Positions 6,911 through 12,260 of a stretch of 12,260 bases of DNA are shown here, piece by piece; within the stretch, counting starts at the first letter, position 1; each line of letters opens with the position of its first letter. The notes below the pieces were generated by a model. That model was given only the letters and a program-made list of their open reading frames with translations, made no database searches and was not told the origin of the DNA. The stretch comes from a bacterium. GTDB taxonomy: Bacteria > Planctomycetota > B15-G4 > JADJEK01. The stretch lies in contig JAUIEL010000132.1 in assembly GCA_030428825.1 (NCBI GenBank), positions 1-12,260 on the forward strand, given 5' to 3'. The position numbers were made by a program, and so were the translations under genes.

Positions 6911-7549
6911 GGGGCCGACGCGCGGCTCCTCCTCGAGCTGGTGAACCCGACGCCGTTCGGCGTGACGGTCGAAGGGCCGCGGACGTCGCCCGCCGTGATC
7001 TGGAACGCGGCCGACGAGACCTCGCACCGGATGCTGAACCAGCGGTGCGGCCACGCCCGCCGTTCGTACGAGCTCCCGCCGCGCCGGCGGCTCGTCTTCG
7101 ACCCGGGCGATCTGCCGATCGTCCGGACGTCCCCGTTCCGGGTCACCGTCGTCGGCGAGGGACGACCGACCTCCCGGCCGATCGTGCTGCCGCCGCTGTT
7201 CGCGGACGTCGAACGCGACGGCGAGGTGCGCCTCGCGGTGAGGGGACCGCGGCCGGGGCTCCCCTACCCCCTCGTCGTGCTCGAGAACGGAACCGACGCG
7301 CCGATCACGTACGAAGGGGACTCCCTCGTCGCGCCGACGCACGTCACGTCGACCGAGGAGACCCCGCGTCCCGGCGCGCGGGAGCGGAACGCGACCTCCC
7401 CGAAACGGTTCACGGTTCCGGCGGGGAAGGGGATCGGGTGGCTGCAGTTGCATCTCGGGCTGCCGAGCGGGCGCGCGCAGTGGATGCATGTGCAGGTGAC
7501 CAAGGCCGACGGGGAGGTCGTGCGGCGGACGGCGGGGCCGTTCGAGTGA
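6836..7549 (+). CDS. hypothetical protein with two similar beta-rich halves, 5' end uncertain
   Basis: I do not recognise this protein of 237 residues from the GTG at 6836. It has two comparable halves: LLLELVNPTPFGVTVEGP (31-48) with PPRRRLVFDPGDLPI (81-95), and YPLVVLENGTDAPITYEGDS (144-163) with RFTVPAGKGIGWLQLHLG (191-208). Each resembles a short immunoglobulin-like beta-sandwich, as in proteins that measure or bind outside the cytoplasm. There is no signal peptide and no Shine-Dalgarno sequence at 6836. Upstream of that codon the frame is antisense to the FG-GAP gene. Both this gene and its head-to-head neighbour look cut at the 5' end, so the real N-terminus (perhaps a lipoprotein signal) may be lost. 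Coding is well supported from about 6865 on; function is unknown. Confidence 0.65.
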   Translation: MGARPDDDDPSDRVELRVLDLDPRHGADARLLLELVNPTPFGVTVEGPRTSPAVIWNAADETSHRMLNQRCGHARRSYELPPRRRLVFDPGDLPIVRTSPFRVTVVGEGRPTSRPIVLPPLFADVERDGEVRLAVRGPRPGLPYPLVVLENGTDAPITYEGDSLVAPTHVTSTEETPRPGARERNATSPKRFTVPAGKGIGWLQLHLGLPSGRAQWMHVQVTKADGEVVRRTAGPFE

Positions 7550-7554
7550 GAGGA

Positions 7555-7572
7555 GGAAACGGAAACGGAAAC
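7555..7572 (+). repeat. GGAAAC tandem repeat, three copies
   Basis: Three perfect copies of GGAAAC run from 7555 to 7572, starting six bases after the stop codon of the plus-strand gene, and continue into purine-rich GGAGGAG sequence. This is slippage-type low-complexity DNA in a 216-base convergent gap (7550-7765) that holds no gene. Confidence 0.75.
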
Positions 7573-7585
7573 GGAGGAGTGGAGG

Positions 7586-7610
7586 ACCGGGGGACCGGGG
7601 ACCGGGGACC
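7586..7610 (+). repeat. ACCGGGG tandem repeat, G-tract array
   Basis: ACC alternates with G-runs of 5, 4 and 4 bases (7586-7607), followed by a further ACCGG and more G-runs (7618-7621, 7635-7638, 7648-7652). Period 7-8. On the plus strand such spaced G-runs could fold into a G-quadruplex; on the other strand the transcript would be C-rich. It lies between two convergent genes, where no ordinary terminator was found. Confidence 0.65.
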
Positions 7611-7765
7611 GGACGCCGGGGAACGGGAGAGCGAGGGGAACCGGGTCGGGGGTGACCGGACGGCCGGAAAGCCGGGTCGCGGGTACCGGGGAGCGGGACC
7701 GACGGGCAACGCCGCCCGCCTCGGCCGAGCCGTCCGCGCACGCGCGACCCGTGACTTCGCCGCGT

Positions 7766-8866
7766 CTACGGGCAGAACTGCATCCTCAACCCGTTCGACG
7801 TCGTCGTCGCCCCGAGATCGAGGGCCTGCACGTACAGCGGCGCCGCGGCGAGCGCGGGGTAGACGGCGCTGAGCGGGAACCCGACGCTCCCGGTCGGGCC
7901 GAACGGCACCGAGGTGGTGAAGAACTGCCCGGGCGACAGGTCGACGAGGACCGTGTTCGCGCCGACGGGGATCGACGCCGGGTTCAGGGCGACGAGCAGG
8001 AGCGCGGCCCCGTTCGCGGTCCCGCCCTGGATCCGGAACGCGCCGTTCGGCACGTTCGGCGCCGCGCCGGGTCGCCAGGTCGTCGACATCGTCTGCGCCG
8101 GCGCGGCGCCGATGCCGTACGGCGTGAACCCGCAGGTCTGCGCGAACGCCACGCCGTACACGCCGAGCATGCTCGCGTTCGCGACCGACGCGAAGAACGT
8201 CGCCTGTCCCGTGGTCCGGCTGATCTTGTAGACGTCGTTCTTCCCCGACACGATCCCGCCGACGAAGCCGTACAGCTCGCCGTCGACGTCGACCTCGATG
8301 CCGTAGACGAAGCTCACCCCGAACGAACCGACCAGCGTGCCGGCCCCGGTCAGCGGGTCGATCCGGACGAGGCCGGACGTCGACGCCCCCCAGAGCGTGC
8401 CGTCGAGGTCGCACGCGAGGTCTCCGGCGGAGAGGTACCCGACGCTCCCGATCGTCGTCGCGGCGCCGGTGTTCACGTCGATGACCGAGAGGTCGCCGTT
8501 CGTGTCGCCCCAGCCGTAGAGCGTCCCGGCGGCGTCGAACTCGAGCGCGTTGATCCAGGTCGGCAGGCCGGTCGGCCCGATCGACGTCACCGCGGCCGTC
8601 GTCGGGTTCACCTCGTACAGCGTGTTCCCGGTCACGAGGTCGAGGGCGTACAGCTTGCCGGTGACCGGGTGGACGGCGACGTCCGACAGGACGATCCCGG
8701 TCTCGCCGAGGTCGATCGCGGTCGGCGCGCTGCCGTACGACGCGATCCGATAGAGGTTCGACGAGCCGTCCCCGACGCTGCTCCCGACGCCGTACAGGAC
8801 CTGCTGGCCGGCCGCCGTGGCCGCCGCGCCGCCGAGCGCGACCGCGAGGAGGATCGCCTTCGTCAT
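7766..8866 (-). CDS. secreted beta-propeller-like protein with C-terminal SNGL-type domain
   Basis: This 366-residue exported protein opens with a clear signal peptide (MTKAILLAVALGGAAATAAG, residues 1-20). Residues 22-242 hold about five to six repeated propeller-like blades of the pattern LYxxD...TG...I, for example GKLYALDLVTGNTLYEVN (70-87), GTLYGWGDTNGDLSVIDV (114-131), GTLWGASTSGLVRIDPLTG (156-174) and GELYGFVGGI (196-205). This resembles NHL or PQQ-type propellers without enzyme residues, so binding or a structural role is more likely than catalysis. Residues 245-366 form the C-terminal domain ending LYVQALDLGATTTSNGLRM. The ATG at 8866 has a perfect AAGGAGG six bases upstream. The 139-base gap to the preceding same-strand gene contains inverted repeats, so it may be separately controlled. 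Ligand and role are unknown. Confidence 0.8.
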   Translation of the reverse strand: MTKAILLAVALGGAAATAAGQQVLYGVGSSVGDGSSNLYRIASYGSAPTAIDLGETGIVLSDVAVHPVTGKLYALDLVTGNTLYEVNPTTAAVTSIGPTGLPTWINALEFDAAGTLYGWGDTNGDLSVIDVNTGAATTIGSVGYLSAGDLACDLDGTLWGASTSGLVRIDPLTGAGTLVGSFGVSFVYGIEVDVDGELYGFVGGIVSGKNDVYKISRTTGQATFFASVANASMLGVYGVAFAQTCGFTPYGIGAAPAQTMSTTWRPGAAPNVPNGAFRIQGGTANGAALLLVALNPASIPVGANTVLVDLSPGQFFTTSVPFGPTGSVGFPLSAVYPALAAAPLYVQALDLGATTTSNGLRMQFCP

Positions 8867-8872
8867 CCTGCA

Positions 8873-8879
8873 CCTCCTT
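8873..8879 (-). promoter_or_regulatory. ribosome-binding site of the propeller gene
   Basis: AAGGAGG on the minus strand, six bases before the ATG at 8866. It fixes the start and excludes the 39-residue upstream extension of the open frame. A 5-bp hairpin (GGCCG 8881-8885, CGGCC 8893-8897) lies directly upstream of it and could affect translation. Confidence 0.75.
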
Positions 8880-8931
8880 CGGCCGGAGAGGACGGCCGGC
8901 CTCGATGGGGCGACGAGGATACCACCGGCCG

Positions 8932-8979
8932 ACCCTCGAAGGGGGGACCGGACGCGAAGGCCACCCCTCGTTCGAGGGT
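8932..8979. repeat. 9-bp perfect inverted repeat between two secreted-protein genes
   Basis: ACCCTCGAA (8932-8940) and TTCGAGGGT (8971-8979) are perfect inverted copies 30 bases apart. The right arm also forms a compact hairpin with CCCTC at 8965-8969 (CCCTC-GTTC-GAGGG), giving two competing structures. The position, 27 bases past the stop codon of the triple-repeat gene, fits a terminator or an operator for the propeller gene. Confidence 0.4.
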
Positions 8980-9005
8980 TCACGCCTCCGCGTCCGACCG
9001 AGCGG

Positions 9006-11183
9006 TCAGCGGGTCACGAAGACCCGAAGGCCGTTCGACACGGCCATCCCGCCGAACCCCACGGGGTCGCCGACGACCGCCTGGACCCCCACCTCGACCA
9101 GCGCGGCGACCGGCGGCACGACGGCCGACACGTTCAGCTCGCCGGCGCCGACCTCTCCGACCGGGCCCGAGAGGACGAACGGCACGACCGCCGCGGGGAT
9201 CGCGACGTGGATCATGCAGACGCCCTCGACGCGGACCTCGCCCGGCACGCCGAGGAGGAAGAGGCCCATGGCGCCGCCGCGACCGTCCCGGACCCGGAGG
9301 ATCACCGGGTCGCCCGAGGCGGGCGTGCCGAGCAGGCGGAGCTCCGGCACCGCGTTCCCGGTCCCCGGGCAGCCCGCGCCGACGACGACGCTCCGCGCGA
9401 CCTCGCCGACCGTCGGACAGTCGGTGCTGAGGTCGAAGTTCCCGTCGCCGACGAACTGCGTCGGGAACGCGGGGCCGACGTGCGGCTGCGCGAGGGTCTC
9501 GGCCACGAACCAGCCCGAGGCGCCGAGGAACGTGTTCTTGCCGTTCGCGCCGAGCCCGACCTGGAACGCCGGACCGGTCTCCCGCAGGCGGAGCAGCGCG
9601 CCGTCGTACGCGCCGAGGCCGGTGAGCCACGCGCGGGCGACCTCGTAGTAGCGCCAGGTCGACGGGTCGACCGGGCCGCCGTTCTCGACGTACGCGGACG
9701 GCAGGAGGAGCTTCTTCGGGCTCATCGCCGGCGGATACGTCGGGTCGCCGGGGTCGACGCGGCCGGAGAGGGTCAGCTCGACGTGGAACGACTCCTGCGG
9801 CGCCGACAGACGCGCGACGACGCCCTCGATCGAACCGGTCCCGTCGCTCCTCTCGCGGAAGAGCGCCGGCGTGGTGAACATGAAGTCGACGCCGATGCCC
9901 GGCAGGACGAGGGCGTTCAGGCCGCCGACGCCGTACCGGTCGGGGCCGGCCTCCTCCACGCACTCCTCGCACTCGTCGTCGAGGTCGACGTTCATGTCGC
10001 CGCCGAACGTCACCGGCAGGCTCGGCCCGGAGGTCGGCTGGCGGAGCATCGTCATCTTCAGCCAGGTCGACGCGCCGTTCGCGAGGTTCTTGCCGTTCGC
10101 GCCGACGCCCGCCTGCATCGCGGGGCCGATCCGCTCGACGGCGACGAGCGCCCCGGCGAGGTCGCCGGTCCCCTCCAGGACGCCGACGACGACGGGGTAG
10201 TACCGCCACGTCAGCGTGTCGACCGACCCGCCGTTCTCGACGTACATGCCGGCGGCGAGCTCCTCCTTCGGGCTGCCGAACGGCGGGAAGCCGACGTCGC
10301 CGAGGTCGAGGCGGCCCGAGAAGTCGAGCGCGACCTCGAAGCCCCGGCCCGCCGGCGCCTCCGCGACGATCGAGCCGCGCAGCGATCCGGTGCCGTCCGG
10401 ACGCTCGGTCCAGGTCGGCGGCGACGAGAACTGGAACTTGCCGAGGCCGACGAAGATGAACGCGTGGCCGCCGTCGACGCCCCCGGCGACCGGGTCGGAC
10501 GGCGCCTCGCGCACGCACGGCCGGTCGTCGTCGACGAGGTCGATCGTGCCGTCGCCGTTCACGAACTGCGGCAGGCTGGGCCCGGACGTCGGCTGCTGCA
10601 GCGTCTGACCGGTGATCCAACCGGAGGCGCCGAGCCGGACGTTCCGGCCGCTGGCGCCGACGCCGCACTGGAACGGGGCGCCGTGGAGCGCGATCTGGAC
10701 GAGCGCGCCCTGCAGCCCGTCGAGACCGACGAGGAGGCCGGTGCCGACCGGGTAGTACCGCCACGACGCCGGGTCGATCGGGCCGCCCTGGTCGGCGTAC
10801 GCGGCCGGAAGGAGCTCGAGCTTCGGGCTGCCCGCGGGAGGATGGCCGGCGTCGCCCGGGCCGACGCGGCCGGAGAGCTGGAGGTGGAGGCCGAGGGCGA
10901 GCGACGGCTGGGACTCGCTCCGGAGGCGGCCCGTGAGCGTGGCGCCGCCGTCGTCACGCTCGTCGAAACGCGCAGGCGGATCGAACACGAAGTCGGTCGC
11001 GATCCCGCCGAAGACGAACGCCACCGGCAACGCGGGGGCCGGAGCCGCCGCGTCGGGGACGGCGGCGACGGAGGTCCAGTGGACGTCCGCCGGAGACGCC
11101 GGGGGGGCGAGCGCGAGGACCAGGATCGAGACGGCGAGGACGGCCGCCGGATGCCTCGAAACGGAGGGGAGCGGGGACGACAT
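9006..11183 (-). CDS. secreted protein with three ~185-residue tandem repeats and C-terminal SNGL-type domain
   Basis: This 725-residue protein has a signal peptide at residues 1-32 (AVLAVSILVLALAPPASPA). Three repeats follow at about 55-223, 241-405 and 424-589. Each runs: a strand start such as GIATDFVF, LSGRVxPGD, SPKxxLxxAxYxxNGG, the invariant TWRYY or SWRYY (W141, W326, W510), GVGANGKN-like, GASGW, PTSGPSLP, and an Asp-rich end closing in Cys (NGDGTIDLVDDDRPC, 209-223; VGDGNFDLSTDC, 578-589) that resembles half an EF-hand loop. Residues 600-725 are a beta-rich C-terminal domain beginning GAGCPGTGN and ending VQAVVGD...VSNGLRVF. I do not know a named family for the repeat. The ATG at 11183 has AAGGAA nine bases upstream and starts the signal peptide. 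Likely a surface or extracellular protein that binds calcium; this last point is an inference. Confidence 0.82.
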   Translation of the reverse strand: MSSPLPSVSRHPAAVLAVSILVLALAPPASPADVHWTSVAAVPDAAAPAPALPVAFVFGGIATDFVFDPPARFDERDDGGATLTGRLRSESQPSLALGLHLQLSGRVGPGDAGHPPAGSPKLELLPAAYADQGGPIDPASWRYYPVGTGLLVGLDGLQGALVQIALHGAPFQCGVGASGRNVRLGASGWITGQTLQQPTSGPSLPQFVNGDGTIDLVDDDRPCVREAPSDPVAGGVDGGHAFIFVGLGKFQFSSPPTWTERPDGTGSLRGSIVAEAPAGRGFEVALDFSGRLDLGDVGFPPFGSPKEELAAGMYVENGGSVDTLTWRYYPVVVGVLEGTGDLAGALVAVERIGPAMQAGVGANGKNLANGASTWLKMTMLRQPTSGPSLPVTFGGDMNVDLDDECEECVEEAGPDRYGVGGLNALVLPGIGVDFMFTTPALFRERSDGTGSIEGVVARLSAPQESFHVELTLSGRVDPGDPTYPPAMSPKKLLLPSAYVENGGPVDPSTWRYYEVARAWLTGLGAYDGALLRLRETGPAFQVGLGANGKNTFLGASGWFVAETLAQPHVGPAFPTQFVGDGNFDLSTDCPTVGEVARSVVVGAGCPGTGNAVPELRLLGTPASGDPVILRVRDGRGGAMGLFLLGVPGEVRVEGVCMIHVAIPAAVVPFVLSGPVGEVGAGELNVSAVVPPVAALVEVGVQAVVGDPVGFGGMAVSNGLRVFVTR

Positions 11184-11532
11184 GGGGTTGGGTTCCTTCT
11201 CCGTCGGGATCGATCCGACACGCGAACGTGCGAGCGATCCTCTCCTGCGCCCCGGGCACTCCTTGTCCGGGGCGGCTCCGCGCGGGCGGAGGACGCGCCG
11301 AGCGCCGACACTCAGGCGAATCACGTGCCGCGCCGCGGCCCCCGTCCGGCGGGCGGTTCGAGCGGTCCGTGTCGGAGGTCGTCCGTCCGATCGGCCGGCG
11401 CGGTTCCGGAGGCCTCGCCCCCGACGCGCCGTCTTCAACGGAACTCCACGAGATCACCGGACCCTCCTTCACCGACCGAACGTCGAATCCGCGTCCCTTC
11501 AGAACCCCAGAAGACCGGGAAAGAGAGAACCG
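11184..11532. other. 349-base divergent intergenic region with inverted repeats
   Basis: This region separates the starts of the triple-repeat gene (-) and the dockerin gene (+) and must hold promoters for both. No convincing -35/-10 pair could be assigned in this GC-rich DNA. It contains the 8-bp inverted repeat listed separately, a 10-bp palindrome GGATCGATCC (11207-11216) just upstream of the minus-strand Shine-Dalgarno site, and a short pair CTTC/GAAG near 11500. No gene was supported in it. Confidence 0.6.
11248..11274 (-). promoter_or_regulatory. 8-bp inverted repeat in the leader of the triple-repeat gene
   Basis: CGCCCCGG (11248-11255) and CCGGGGCG (11267-11274) are perfect inverted copies with an 11-base loop. 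Read on the minus strand the loop is ACAAGGAGTGC, so a Shine-Dalgarno-like AAGGAG would be displayed at the top of a stable hairpin, 65 bases before the start codon. It may be an operator, an mRNA stabiliser or a chance structure. Confidence 0.35.
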
Positions 11533-12260
11533 ATGCTCCGCAGCTCCCTCGTCCTCCTCGCGCTCGCGCCCGTCGCCGGCGCCCAGAACCTGAACGTCAC
11601 CGACGCCGACCGCTCGCTGTACGCCCAGGCGTTCGGCTTCGACTACGAGTTCAACAACGGGACGTCCGACTCCGCGTCGACGGCCGCCACGTCCGGAGAG
11701 TGGATCGACTCCGTCGACGCCGACCTCTACGAGTGGTACGGCAGCCACGTCGGTCGCGGCCAGGCGTACCAGGAGTCCCAGATCGACCCCGACTCGCTCT
11801 ACTTCACGCTCGACGTCTGGGCCGACGCCTACGGCAACCTCTTCCAGTCCGACGCGCTCGGCCGCGGCGACTACGAGGTGACCTTCACCACGACCGAGAA
11901 GCTCCGCTACATCGTGTACGCCCACGCCGACACGAGCTACGGCTACAACACGTCGTCCGTGCGCCTCTCCGGCGCGGCCGGCACCGAGTTCCAGGTCGAC
12001 GGCAGCTACGGCGGATGGACCACGATCGTCCGGACCGGCTGGATCGACGCCGGGACGTACACGCTGGACGGGAGCGCCGAGGCGCAGGCGTACGCCCCGT
12101 CCGGAAGCCCGGACTCGCAGCGCGGCAACGCCGAGTGCGACTTCAAGACGTACCACGCGGCGGACTACGACCTCGACGGCGACGTCGACGACGCGGACAA
12201 GAGCCAGTTCAAGGCGGACTACCTCGCCGGCGACGAGGAGGCCGACTTCGACGGCGACGG
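11533..12260 (+). CDS. secreted protein with dockerin-like EF-hand tail, cut by window end
   Basis: 242 full codons are visible. Residues 1-17 are a signal peptide (MLRSSLVLLALAPVAGA, cleavage before QN). Residues about 18-190 form a Tyr-, Asp- and Ser-rich, beta-strand-like domain (YEVTFTTTEKLRYIVYAHAD, 113-132) that I do not recognise. From D211 an EF-hand loop appears: DYDLDGDVDDAD (211-222) with Asp at positions 1, 3, 5, 7, 9 and 12, then a helix (KSQFKADYLAG), and a second loop starting DFDGDG at the edge. This is the dockerin type I layout common at the C-termini of exported planctomycete proteins. In cellulosomes dockerins bind cohesins; no cohesin is visible here, so the tail may serve surface attachment. 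AAGAGAG upstream of the ATG is a weak ribosome-binding site. Confidence 0.85.
   Translation, partial: MLRSSLVLLALAPVAGAQNLNVTDADRSLYAQAFGFDYEFNNGTSDSASTAATSGEWIDSVDADLYEWYGSHVGRGQAYQESQIDPDSLYFTLDVWADAYGNLFQSDALGRGDYEVTFTTTEKLRYIVYAHADTSYGYNTSSVRLSGAAGTEFQVDGSYGGWTTIVRTGWIDAGTYTLDGSAEAQAYAPSGSPDSQRGNAECDFKTYHAADYDLDGDVDDADKSQFKADYLAGDEEADFDGD

Noticed and set aside
7586..7610. Tandem repeat as a possible CRISPR or attachment site
   Set aside because: Units are only 7-8 bases with no spacers and no cas or integrase gene nearby; it is simple-sequence DNA.
6911..7741. N-terminal extension of the FG-GAP frame
   Set aside because: It reads as arginine/proline-rich antisense of the plus-strand gene at 6836-7549, with no signal peptide or repeat motif.
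8980..10764. A 594-residue minus-strand open frame inside the triple-repeat gene
   Set aside because: It is out of frame with the repeat-bearing, signal-peptide-bearing frame and is mainly R, G, D and P.

Overview
The window is very GC-rich (roughly 70%) bacterial DNA with densely packed genes. It looks like a Planctomycetota-type genome or a related lineage with large secreted proteins. The main clues are a dockerin-like EF-hand tail on a secreted protein (right edge), an FG-GAP/VCBS repeat protein, and three secreted proteins with unrelated front ends that finish in the same type of C-terminal domain (last residues contain S-N-G-L). The lineage is an inference from style, not from a marker gene. 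No rRNA, tRNA, transposase, phage gene or CRISPR array was found.

Left part (1-3896, all minus strand). A GH26-like secreted glycoside hydrolase (2823-3896) is followed by a class I/II PLP-dependent aminotransferase (1461-2714). Next come two small membrane-anchored proteins of unknown function (707-1357 and 310-684) and a short ORF (25-240). That short ORF has its only good ribosome-binding site in front of an ATC codon. A hairpin at 1398-1413 separates the aminotransferase from the membrane-protein group.

Middle (4133-5745, plus strand). A 172-residue acidic soluble protein of unknown function is followed, after two inverted repeats, by a HDOD signalling protein. The HDOD gene converges on the next block, with a hairpin in the 49-base gap.

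Right part (5795-12260). This is an accessory region of exported surface-type proteins. Three are on the minus strand: an FG-GAP protein lacking its normal N-terminus (5795 to about 6910), a beta-propeller-like protein (7766-8866), and a 725-residue protein with three tandem ~185-residue repeats of unrecognised type (9006-11183). A plus-strand gene with two similar beta-rich halves (6836-7549) meets the FG-GAP gene head to head. Both members of that pair appear to lack a signal peptide, which suggests a deletion or rearrangement junction. A 349-base divergent intergenic region leads to a secreted dockerin-tailed protein that runs off the right end.

The most interesting theme is the exported set. 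Different N-terminal modules (FG-GAP, propeller, triple repeat) are joined to one shared C-terminal domain that may act in sorting or surface attachment, beside a dockerin protein and an exported GH26-like enzyme. No cooperating pathway can be proved from the sequence alone.
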